A stretch of DNA of 64,000 bases. Origin: CAYLPJ01 sp964385465. GTDB lineage: Bacteria; Planctomycetota; Phycisphaerae; SM23-33. The notes beneath the pieces are model-generated. The model did not search any database. It had not been told where the DNA came from and saw only the letters and a program-made list of their open reading frames with translations. Position 1 is the first letter of the stretch. Every line of letters begins with the position of its first letter. Location of the stretch: positions 62,001-126,000 of the forward strand of contig CAYLPJ010000006.1 in the NCBI GenBank assembly GCA_964385465.1, read 5' to 3'. This document shows, one piece after another, positions 26,255-35,700 of this stretch. Made by a program: the position numbers and the translations under genes.

Positions 26255-28947
26255 GCCGCCCGCCAGCCATCGCGATCGATGCCGCCCTCGTGGCGCTGCT
26301 GGTGCTCGCGCCGGCGGCGATGCTCTACCCGCTGTGGCAGCACCCCGCCTCGGCCGGCGAGGACGACGTCATCTACTACTACCCGCTGCGGGCGCTGGCC
26401 GGCGACCGCCTGGCCGCCGGCGAGTGGCCCGTCGGGAACCCCCGCGAGGCGACCGGCGGGCCCCTGCTGGCGGACCCCCAGTCGGCCGTGATGTACCCGC
26501 CGACGTGGCTGTTCGCCGTGCTGCCGGCCCCGCGGGCCTACGCGCTGACGCTGTTCGCCGGCTTCGCCATCGCCGGCGTCGGGGCGTACGCCTACCTGCG
26601 GCAACTGCGGCTTGTGCCGCTGGCGGCGTGCTTCGGCGCCACGGCCGTGGCGTTCTGCGGGTTCTACGTCGGCCATCGCGTGCACTGGTCCGTGCTGCAC
26701 GCCGGGGCGTATCTGCCCTGGGGGCTGTGGTGCATCGAGTTACTTCGCCGCAGGCCCGTCGCGGCGGGGGCGGCGATGGTCCCGGTCGGCTGGCTCATGC
26801 TTGCAGCGGGGCACTGGCCCACGGTCATCCACGCCGGGCTCGTGCTGATGGCGTACCTTTTCCTTCGCGGCAGGCCGTTGGGTCGGTCGTTGGCCATCGC
26901 GGCCGTCGCGGCGGCGCTGGCGGGTGCGGTCATGGCCCCGCAGTTGGCGGCGACGAGCCAACTGATGTCGGCGGCGACGCGGAGCCGCATCGGCTACGCG
27001 ACGGCGGGAGAGAACAGCTTTTTCCCGGCCTCGGCGGTTCTGGTGCTGTTTCCGATGCTCTACGGCTCGCGGACGCCGGGCTTCTATCCGCAGGGGTGGT
27101 GGGGGCCGTGGCACCTCTGCGAGACGCTCAGCTACGTCGGCCTGGCGACGCTGGCGGTCGCGGCGGCAACGGCGGGACGGCTGGTGCGCTTCCGGCTTCG
27201 CCGTCGCCGCCGGACGGCGGAAGAGCCGGCTGGCGGGCCCCCGTCGCCCGGGGGCACCGAGGCCGACCGCCTCCGCCCGATCGTCCGCCTCTGGGTGATC
27301 CTCGGCGCCGCGGCGCTGGTGTTCATGCTCGGGTACTACCTGCCGACGTACCGGCTGATTCACATGCTGCCCGTCCTCGGCGTCGTTCGCTGCCCCGCGC
27401 GGATGCTGCTGGCCGTGGATATCGCCCTGGCCGTCGTCGCCGCCGTCGGGGTGCACCTGTGCGCGGTCGGGGATGCGGCGCTGCCGGTGCGGGTCCGCCG
27501 GGCGGTCTCCCGCGGCCTGCCGATCGCCATGGCGGGCGTGCTGGCGCTCGTCGCGGTCGCCGGGGGCCTCAGCGTACTGCTGCTGGGCGGCTGGCTGCCG
27601 TTCTTCTCCGCCGGCGACGCCGGCCGGCGGGCACTGCGGTCCCTCCTGCCGACCAACCCCGCCCTGTGGGTGCCGCTGGCATCCTGCCTGGCGACGGCTG
27701 TGGTCGTCCGCTGGTGGCTTGGCTCCCCGCGGCGGCGGGCGGCGGCGCTGGTGCCGCTGCTTCTGGCGGACCTGTTCCTCGTGACGCGGTTCGTGGACGT
27801 CCCGCCGGCGGATCAGCGCCCTCCGGGCCCCGAGCATTCTCCCGCGGCCGAGTGGGTCCGAGAGAACGCCCCCGACGGCGGGCCGTGGCGGGTCTGGGGG
27901 ATCGGGCGGTCCTACCACGACAGGGCGCCCGAGCTGCTGCGGCCCAAGACCGCCCATGCCCTGGGCATGGCGACCATCAACACCTACGGCGCGTTCCAGT
28001 CGCCGGCGCACGCCCATCTGCTGGCGTTCCGCATCTACGGAACGAACGACCAATGGGAGCGGCTTCTGCGGCGGAACTACCTGCTCAGCGGCTACGGGGT
28101 GCGGTATGTGCTGACGGCTCGCGAGGACGTGCGGGCCGTGCTGGACGGCGTTCGCGTTCCCGTCGGCGCCGAGCCCCTCGACGGGCTCAACCTGCTGGGC
28201 AACGAATGGCGGCTCTCGCTGGCCGATCACGAGGCGGGCACGCTGCGGCTGCGGACGCCGGTGCTGTGGAAGTGGTCGCTGGCGACCCAGCCGGTCGCGC
28301 CCGAGGCCGGGGGGCTGTACCGCATCGCCCTCGACGCCCGCGGGCCCGACGGCGGGGCGGCCAACTTCCTGCGGGCCGAACTCTACCGCCCCGGCTGGCG
28401 GAGGCCTTACGAGGAGGCCGTCAAGCTCGGCCTGACCGTCCACGCCGAGCAGATCGGCGAGGACTGGCGGCACTTCGAGTGGGTCTTCGCCGCCCCCGAC
28501 GATCTCGCCGACGGGGTGCGTTTCCGCGTGTTCACCATGAGCGAGCGGCCGATCGAGGTCCGCGACATCTCGCTGCGGACGAGTTCGCCGGACCGGCCCG
28601 TGCTGTGGGCCGGAGCGGGCGCCGAGCGCGGGGAGAAGGTCTACCGCCTCGCCGCCGAGCTGCCGGCCGTGCTGGCGGGCGACCCGACCGTGGCCGTCTA
28701 CGAGAACCGCCTGGCGCTGCCTGCCGCCCGCCGGCCGGCGTTGGCGAAGGCGACGCCGGCGGCGATCGAGCGGCTGAAGTGGCCCGCGGGGCCGCAGGTC
28801 GCCGCCGAGACGCTGCCGGACGTCGGCCTGACCGTGCCTGCCCGGCCGGGGAGGTTGCTGTGGCGTGTCACGCTTCCCGCTGCCGGTGTATACATGCTGC
28901 TCCTGGCGACCGGCGCGGCGTGGGCGCTGCGACGGCGGCCCCGGTGA
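26251..28947 (+). CDS. YfhO-like polytopic membrane protein
   Basis: An 898-residue integral membrane protein with about twelve hydrophobic segments in the first 550 residues and a soluble C-terminal half capped by one last helix (about 870-892). YfhO-family hallmarks are DVIYYYPLRALAGDRLAAGE in the first loop, TGGPLLADPQSAVMYPP and GHRVHWSVLHAGAYLPW, as in GT-C-type glycosyltransferases. Relatives help glycosylate lipoteichoic acid in Firmicutes; here the role is unknown but probably transfer of a lipid-linked sugar. GTG 26251 overlaps the DUF58 stop (GTGA), so the two are coupled. Confidence 0.82.
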   Translation: MSRPPAIAIDAALVALLVLAPAAMLYPLWQHPASAGEDDVIYYYPLRALAGDRLAAGEWPVGNPREATGGPLLADPQSAVMYPPTWLFAVLPAPRAYALTLFAGFAIAGVGAYAYLRQLRLVPLAACFGATAVAFCGFYVGHRVHWSVLHAGAYLPWGLWCIELLRRRPVAAGAAMVPVGWLMLAAGHWPTVIHAGLVLMAYLFLRGRPLGRSLAIAAVAAALAGAVMAPQLAATSQLMSAATRSRIGYATAGENSFFPASAVLVLFPMLYGSRTPGFYPQGWWGPWHLCETLSYVGLATLAVAAATAGRLVRFRLRRRRRTAEEPAGGPPSPGGTEADRLRPIVRLWVILGAAALVFMLGYYLPTYRLIHMLPVLGVVRCPARMLLAVDIALAVVAAVGVHLCAVGDAALPVRVRRAVSRGLPIAMAGVLALVAVAGGLSVLLLGGWLPFFSAGDAGRRALRSLLPTNPALWVPLASCLATAVVVRWWLGSPRRRAAALVPLLLADLFLVTRFVDVPPADQRPPGPEHSPAAEWVRENAPDGGPWRVWGIGRSYHDRAPELLRPKTAHALGMATINTYGAFQSPAHAHLLAFRIYGTNDQWERLLRRNYLLSGYGVRYVLTAREDVRAVLDGVRVPVGAEPLDGLNLLGNEWRLSLADHEAGTLRLRTPVLWKWSLATQPVAPEAGGLYRIALDARGPDGGAANFLRAELYRPGWRRPYEEAVKLGLTVHAEQIGEDWRHFEWVFAAPDDLADGVRFRVFTMSERPIEVRDISLRTSSPDRPVLWAGAGAERGEKVYRLAAELPAVLAGDPTVAVYENRLALPAARRPALAKATPAAIERLKWPAGPQVAAETLPDVGLTVPARPGRLLWRVTLPAAGVYMLLLATGAAWALRRRPR

Positions 28948-29106
28948 GCGGGGCCCTTGCTGTCTGCGGTCTGCCTTTCCGCCCCTTGCGGGGGCGACAG
29001 CGGGCGCCCGCGCGCGGTACCATAGAATAAACATGTCGCATTGCTCTTCGATGAGGCCCTCGGCCGCCGGCGGCGGCGAGGGCGACTGTGGGAAAGGGCT
29101 TTCGTT

Positions 29107-29529
29107 ATGAGCGTCACGCAGCAGCTCGCCGAGCGCGACAAGCATCGGCACATGAGTCAGCAGGTCGGCAAGTGGATCGATCACGTGCTCGGCTCGGGTT
29201 TTCCCAGCTACAGCCACGGAGACGCGTGGCGGCCGGCGATAAACCTCTGCGAGTACCAGACGTACTATTGTGTGGTGGTGGACCTGGCCGGGATGAAGGG
29301 CCCGCAGATCGACCTCCGCTGCGAGGACGGGATGCTGATCTTCTCGGGCGAGCGGCAGATGCCGGTCGATCCGGACGGCCCCCCGGAGGTCCGCCTGCAT
29401 CTGATGGAGATCGACTGCGGACGGTTCCAGCGTGCCGTCCGCCTGCCCGAGGGCGTGGACGTGACCCGCATCGAGGCCTTCTACCGGGGCGGGTACCTCT
29501 GGGTCCGCATCCCCAAGGTCCCGCGGTGA
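29107..29529 (+). CDS. Small heat-shock protein (Hsp20 / alpha-crystallin family)
   Basis: A 140-residue chaperone with an alpha-crystallin domain at about 40-138. YCVVVDLAGMKGPQIDLRCED, LIFSGERQMP and FQRAVRLPEGVDVTRIEAFYRGGYLWVRIPK match the family, with GYLWVRIPK in place of the usual GVLTVTLPK. It probably forms oligomers that hold unfolding proteins. GGGAAAGGG lies upstream of the ATG. It is seven bases ahead of lon, so chaperone and protease are likely to be one stress operon. No CIRCE element is seen; TACCATAGAAT at about 29017-29030 is a possible -10 region. Confidence 0.9.
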   Translation: MSVTQQLAERDKHRHMSQQVGKWIDHVLGSGFPSYSHGDAWRPAINLCEYQTYYCVVVDLAGMKGPQIDLRCEDGMLIFSGERQMPVDPDGPPEVRLHLMEIDCGRFQRAVRLPEGVDVTRIEAFYRGGYLWVRIPKVPR

Positions 29530-29536
29530 ATCGCCC

Positions 29537-31972
29537 ATGAGCAAGCAAAACTCCAAGAAGGCAACCGTGATCGACGACGGCGACGAGAGCGTCGTCATCC
29601 AGCCGCAGACCGCCCCGGCCCCCGCCTCCGGGCCCGGGGGCAGCCGCCCGTCCGTGGAGATCCCCGAGGCCCCGGCCGTGCTGTGCGTCCGCAACATGGT
29701 GCTGTTCCCCGGCACGATCATGCCGATCTCCGTGGCGCGGGAGAAGTCCCAGAAGCTGCTGGAGGACGTGCTGCCCCACCAGAAGACCCTCGTCGTACTC
29801 TGCCAGCGGGATGCGGAGACCGATGAGCCGACCGTCGACGACCTGTACCAGGTGGGCACGGTCGCGGTGGTGCTCAAGCTGCTGCGGATGGAGGAGGGCA
29901 ACCAGTCGGTGATCGTCAGCGGCGTGCGTCGGGTCCGCGTGACGGACTGGATTCAGACGGAGCCGTACCACCGCGCGAAGGTGGCGGTCATCGAGGACCA
30001 GGTCGCCCACACCACCGAGACCGACGCGCTGATGCTCAACGCCCGCAAGGCGGCCTCGCGGATCATCGAGCTGTCGCCCAACGTCCCCGAGGAGGCGGGG
30101 GTGGTGCTGAACAATATCGACCAGCCCGGTGCGCTGGCGGACTTCCTGGCCTCCAACGTGCAGATGGACGTTCCCGCCAAGCAGGCGCTGCTGGAGCAGT
30201 CGGACGTCAACGAGCGCCTGCGCACGGTGGGGGTTGAGCTTCAGCGGCAGTTGGAGGTCCTCGAGCTGTCCAGCGAGATCCAGGACAAGGTCAAGGCCAA
30301 CATCGACAAGTCCCAGCGGGAGTACTACCTCCAGGAGCAGCTCAAGGCGATCCAGAAGGAGCTCGGCGAGACCGACGAGCGGGGGGAGGAGATCGCCCAG
30401 CTCAAGGAGAAGATCGAGGCCGCCGGCATGCCGGAGGAGCCCTCCAAGGAGACCCACCGCCAGTTGGACCGCCTGGCGAAGCTGCCGGTGGTCTCGCCGG
30501 AATACAACGTCATCCGCACCTACCTGGACTGGATGGCGGAGCTGCCCTGGAGCTCGCTGAGCGAGCAGCACGTGGACGTCAACGCCGCCCGCGAGGTGCT
30601 CGACGAGGACCACTACGACCTGGAGAAGGTCAAGAAGCGCATCCTGGAGTACCTCGCCGTCCGGAAGCTCGCGCCGGAGTCCCGCGGGCCGATCCTCTGC
30701 TTCGTCGGGCCTCCCGGCGTGGGCAAGACGTCCCTGGGCCAGTCCATCGCGCGGGCCGTCGGGCGGCGGTTCGTTCGCATGAGCCTCGGGGGCATGCGCG
30801 ACGAGGCCGAGCTGAGAGGGCACCGGCGGACCTACATCGGCGCCATGCCCGGGCGGATCATCCAGGAGATCCGCAAGGTCGGCACGCGCAACCCGCTGTT
30901 CATGCTCGACGAACTCGACAAGGTAGGCGCCGACTTCCGCGGAGACCCCACCAGCGCCCTGCTGGAGGTGCTCGACCCCGCCCAGAACAGCACCTTCCAG
31001 GACAACTACCTCAACGTGCCCTTCGACCTCTCGGCCGTGATGTTCATCGCCACCGCCAACTACATGGGCCCGGTGCCCCCGGCGCTGCGGGACCGGATGG
31101 AGGTGATCGAGCTGCCCGGCTACACGCATCGGGAGAAGGTGCACATCGCGATGAACTACCTGGTGCCGCGGCAGCTTTCGGAGAACGGGCTGAAGGCCGG
31201 CCAGGCGCGGTGGACCGAGGACGGCGTGCGGCGGATCATCGAGAGCTACACCCGCGAGGCCGGCGTGCGGGAACTGGAGCGGCAGATCGGCACGGTCTGC
31301 CGCGGCGTGGCCGCCCTGATCGCCGCCGGCGAGGCCAAGACGCGCAAGATCACCCCCAGGCTGGTCACCCGCACGCTCGGCCCGGCCAGGTACACCAGCG
31401 AGCTGGCGCTGCGGACCAGCACGCCCGGCGTGGCGACCGGCCTGGCCTATACGCCCACCGGCGGGGAGATCATCTTCGTCGAGGCGGCGGCATATCCCGG
31501 CAAGGGGGCGCTGACCCTCACCGGGCAGATGGGCGACGTCATGCGCGAAAGCGCCCAGGCGGCGCTGAGCTTCGTCAAGACCGAGGCCGACAAGCTCGCC
31601 ATCGACGCCGAGTCGCTGGGCAAGCGGGACATTCACGTTCACGTCCCCGCCGGGGCCGTGCCGAAGGACGGCCCCTCGGCCGGAGTTGCGATGGTCACGG
31701 CGCTGGCGAGCCTGCTGACGGGCAAGTCGGTGCGTCGGGACGTTGCGATGACCGGCGAGGTGACCCTGCGCGGGCTGGTCCTGCCGATCGGGGGCGTCAA
31801 GGAGAAGGTCCTGGCAGCCAAGCGCGCGGGCATCGAAACGGTGATCCTGCCCGACCGCAACCGCAAGGACCTCACCGATGTGCCCGACGACGCCAAGGAG
31901 CAGTTGCAGTTCCAGTTCGTCAAGAACGTCAAGCAGGTGCTGAAGGTGGCGATCGATTCCGACGGATCGTAG
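29537..31972 (+). CDS. lon: ATP-dependent protease Lon
   Basis: Degrades damaged and regulatory proteins in the cytoplasm. The 811-residue protein has the N-terminal substrate-binding LON domain (about 50-240), a coiled-coil linker (about 245-300), the AAA+ domain with Walker A GPPGVGKT (391-398) and MLDELDKVG as Walker B, and a C-terminal serine protease domain with the nucleophile Ser714 in DGPSAG and the dyad lysine in GGVKEK (755-757). Length is typical of bacterial LonA. The first 45 residues are a Ser/Pro-rich extension. Follows hsp20 after seven bases. Confidence 0.97.
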   Translation: MSKQNSKKATVIDDGDESVVIQPQTAPAPASGPGGSRPSVEIPEAPAVLCVRNMVLFPGTIMPISVAREKSQKLLEDVLPHQKTLVVLCQRDAETDEPTVDDLYQVGTVAVVLKLLRMEEGNQSVIVSGVRRVRVTDWIQTEPYHRAKVAVIEDQVAHTTETDALMLNARKAASRIIELSPNVPEEAGVVLNNIDQPGALADFLASNVQMDVPAKQALLEQSDVNERLRTVGVELQRQLEVLELSSEIQDKVKANIDKSQREYYLQEQLKAIQKELGETDERGEEIAQLKEKIEAAGMPEEPSKETHRQLDRLAKLPVVSPEYNVIRTYLDWMAELPWSSLSEQHVDVNAAREVLDEDHYDLEKVKKRILEYLAVRKLAPESRGPILCFVGPPGVGKTSLGQSIARAVGRRFVRMSLGGMRDEAELRGHRRTYIGAMPGRIIQEIRKVGTRNPLFMLDELDKVGADFRGDPTSALLEVLDPAQNSTFQDNYLNVPFDLSAVMFIATANYMGPVPPALRDRMEVIELPGYTHREKVHIAMNYLVPRQLSENGLKAGQARWTEDGVRRIIESYTREAGVRELERQIGTVCRGVAALIAAGEAKTRKITPRLVTRTLGPARYTSELALRTSTPGVATGLAYTPTGGEIIFVEAAAYPGKGALTLTGQMGDVMRESAQAALSFVKTEADKLAIDAESLGKRDIHVHVPAGAVPKDGPSAGVAMVTALASLLTGKSVRRDVAMTGEVTLRGLVLPIGGVKEKVLAAKRAGIETVILPDRNRKDLTDVPDDAKEQLQFQFVKNVKQVLKVAIDSDGS

Positions 31973-32744
31973 CCGGATGCGGCGGTCACCGTAAGGCCCG
32001 CAATGCGCCGGCTCCCCGCCGCGCCGCGTGCGCAAAAAGAAACCGAGCCGATCCGGCTGGAATCGATCGACTCGGCCCTCCGGCCCCATTGGCAAGCGTT
32101 CGGCCGTGAGAAACCGGCCCAGCGCAAGCAAGCCCTCATCTTACCGTACCGTGCCTCCCTCTGATGTCTCCGAAAGGCAAGAGGTACAACCGCCATGCCG
32201 CAGCCATGGCCCGGTATGGGGTTGATCCGTAAAGCCATGCAATACATAAGCTTATCTGCGTGCCGGTCCGCGCGGCCTTCGCGGCTGTCCGGTGGCCGCG
32301 TAGCGGTCGGGCAACGCCCGCGAGGTCGTGTGCGTCGCAACTCATCCTGCGGCTTCGGGTTGTCCCGTTTGCCACGTCCGTTGCCCGAACGCAACATCCG
32401 CCTACGCATCCTGTCTGATTGAAAGGGTTTACACTTACCGCCAGGTTGGGTCAATGCCCCTACCCGCCGGCGGGGAGCCGCCGCGATGGAATTCCGCGAA
32501 CTTCGAGGATTTCTTGTGGGTTTGCCGCCGTCGAACGGATACAATACGAATGCTGCGAAGATTCAGCGGGGCTTACCCGAAGCAATACACGGGCGGCTCA
32601 GCACGAACCTCGGCGCGTCCCCCCCCGCGCGCCACGTGCGGGCCGCCCATTTTTTGCGCGCCAACGGCGGGAACCCGCCAAGCCCCGCCGCGTCCAATGC
32701 TTCCATACAGCCCGTCGCGACGTGCCGCACGAAAGGAACCGCCC
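31973..32744. other. 772-base gap before the alpha-2-macroglobulin gene
   Basis: The longest non-coding stretch in the window. I see no tRNA or known RNA family. It is less GC-rich than the flanking genes. A 22-codon frame at 32164-32232 (starting MSPKGKRYNRH) is basic but too short to support. Weak promoter-like elements are a TACAAT near 32550, which lacks a well-placed -35, and a TTTACA near 32430. The frame of the downstream gene stays open upstream to 32328, but the signal peptide fixes the real start at 32745. Confidence 0.5.
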
Positions 32745-35700
32745 ATGCAGACGCTTCGTGTCCACTCCAGAAAGCTCTCGCTCATCCTCGCAGTCGCGCT
32801 GCTGGCCGGCTCGGCCGGGCTGCTGGCCGCGCCCTCCGCCGAGGAACTCTTCTCCAGCGCACGCAAACAGTACGACCGCCACAACTACAAGGACACCGTC
32901 TCTCTCTGCGAGAAGGCCCTGGGCGCCGACCCGGCCGAGGGCAAGCTCGACGACATCCGCCGGCTCCGCGTGATGGCCCTGGCCAAACTCCGCCACCGCG
33001 ACACCGGCGGGGCTTTCGAGAAGGCGGTCGAGGAACACCCCCAACTCGGCAAGGACCCCGATCTGCTGGCGGTCGTCGCCGACTACTACGCGCGGCGATG
33101 GAACATCGACGAGGCCTACAAGACGTACGTCAAGGCCGCGGAACTCTATGAGCCCGACAGGCCCAAGCCGGCCGCCGACGCCTGGTTCCACGCCGCCGAG
33201 CAGCTTATCCGCCGCCCCAACATCCTGCCCATCCCCGCCGACGCCGAGAAGAAGACCTGGTCGTGGCATGACCACCATCGCCACGCCGTCGGCAAGGCCG
33301 TCGAAATCTACGAGCACGTCCTGACGCTGAAGGTCGACGACGGGCGCAAGGCCAAGGCCCTGCTCAAGGCCGGCCAGGTCCTCATGCGCTTCGGCGAGTG
33401 GAAGCCGGCGCAGGAGGCGATCGCCAAATGGCGGACGTGCGTGGAGACCTACGGCAAGACAGACTCAGCCCCGCTGGCGCAGTACGGCATCGCCCAGACG
33501 ATGCACCGCTTCAGCCGTTACGTCGAGGCGCTCAAGGAGTACGGCACGTTCCTGAGCCTGTACCCCAAGCACCGTAACGCCAAGAACGCTCGCAGGCAGA
33601 TCGCTCAGATCAAGGCTCCGCAGGTGACGGTCTCCAGCAACGCCCCCGCGAGGCCGGGCGATGAGGTCGATCTCTACTGGCGCGTTCGCAACGTCCGCAA
33701 GGTGCACCTGGCGGCCTGGAAGATCGACCTGACGGAGGTCCTGGCCGAGGGGCTCTGGCCGGTGCGGGACCTCTTCCGCGCCGCCGCGGCCGTCAAGGGC
33801 GAGCAGGTCGGCGAGTGGGGGTTCGACACGCCGGATGCGGGCAAGCACCAGTATCACACGCACCATCCGCCTCAGCCGGACGCCGAGCAGGCGACCGTGC
33901 CGATCCGCTTCCCCGTCAAGGCGGCCGGGGCGTATCTCGTCCGGGCGACGGGCACGAACCCCGAAGGCGAGGAGGCCGAGACGCACTGCCTGGTGATCCT
34001 CAGCGACATCTCCGCGGTCGCCAAGGCCGACGCCGACCAGGTGGTCGTGCTGGCGACGGACGTCGAGACCGGCGCCCCGGCCGAGGGGGCGAAGGTTCAG
34101 GTCATCCGTCAGTACAACTGGAAGAACAAGCGTCCGGTGGTGGACCGCGCGTCGGGGAAGGTCGACGACGGCGGGCTGTGCACGCTGAAGATGGCGCGTC
34201 GTCGCCGTCACACGTGGCTGGCCGCGGTCAAGAAGGGCGACGACCAGGCGCTGCTGTCGCGTTCGGGCTTCTACTGGTCGTGGTGGGGCTACTCGAACAC
34301 GTACAAGGTGTACGGCTTCACGGACCGCCCGGTCTATCGCCCCAAGCAGACGGTGCACTTCAAGCAGATCATCCGCCGGCACAACGAGGGGACGTACGCC
34401 AACTACCCCGACAAGAAGGTCCGGGTGACGATCACCAACCCCAAGGGGGAGAAGGTCTACGCGCGCGACCACGTGACCGACAAGTACGGCGCGGTGACCG
34501 GTTCGCTGACCCTCGGCGAGCAGCCGCCGCTGGGCGTGTACAACATCGAGGTCCGCATGGAGGGCGGGCGGCGGCTGCGAAGCTGGGCGGCCCAAGGCAA
34601 CCGCTTCCGCGTCGAGGAGTACAAGAAGCCCGAGTTCAAGGTTACCGTCGAACCCGGCCAGGAGGACTACCGCGTCGGCGACGAGGTCAAGATCAGGATC
34701 GAGGCCCGCTACTTCTTCGGCCAGCCCGTCGCCAATGCCGAGGTCAAGTTCAAGGTTCGCAAGCAGAGCTACAACCACCGATTCCATTGGCCCCGCCCGT
34801 GGGAGTGGCTCTACCGCGACGTGATGTACGGGCGGCGGTATCGGCCTTGGTGGCGGCCGCAGTTCGACGAGCTCGTCACCACCGGCGAGGTGACCACCGA
34901 CGACGAGGGCGCCGCCTACGTCACCGTCAAGGCCGAGCCGATCAAGCACCACGAAGAGCTGGACCTGAAGTTCGTCGTCGAGGCCGAGGTGACCGATGCG
35001 TCCCGCCGCGTGATTCGCTCCAGCGGGTCGGTCAAGGTCACCCACGCGCCGTTCTTCATCTTCGCCAAGCCCGCCCACCGAGTGCACAAGCCCGGCGATA
35101 GCGTCAAGGTCAACATCAAGACCGAGGACCCCAACAAGAAGCCCGTCAAGGGCACCTTCCAGGTCCAGGCATGGCGGGTGGAACGCATCCGGAAGGTCGA
35201 GAAGAAGGACGGGCGCGAGACCGTCACCTTCGAGGAGAAACTCGCCCAGAAGGTCTTCGACAAGGAGGTCGAGGTCCCCGAGACCGGCCGGGCGTCCGTG
35301 CGGTTCGTGCCCGACATGACCGGGCGGTTCAAGGTGATCGTCCGGGAGGTCGGCGCGAAAGAAGGGCGCAAGCCCGTGGAGGGCGAGGCGGAGCTGTGGG
35401 TCTCCAACCCCGCCGGCGCCGAGGCCCACTACGCCTACCGCGACCTGGAGCTGGTCTCCGACACCGACCAGTACGAGATCGGCGAGACGATGAAGGTGCT
35501 GGTCAACACCAGCAAGACGAACAGCCGCGTGCTGCTGACCGCCGAGGCCGACGACCTGCTGCTCGTGCGCGTGGTGCACGTCGCCCGCAACAGCAAGCTG
35601 GTGGAGATCCCGGTGACCAAGAGGCTGTGCCCGAACTTCACGCTGACGGCCACGCTGCTGCGGGACGGCAAGCTGTACATGGACGGCCGGAAGATCGTCG

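Noticed and set aside
32164..32232. 22-codon frame in the gap after lon
   Set aside because: Too short, with no ribosome site and no recognisable homology.
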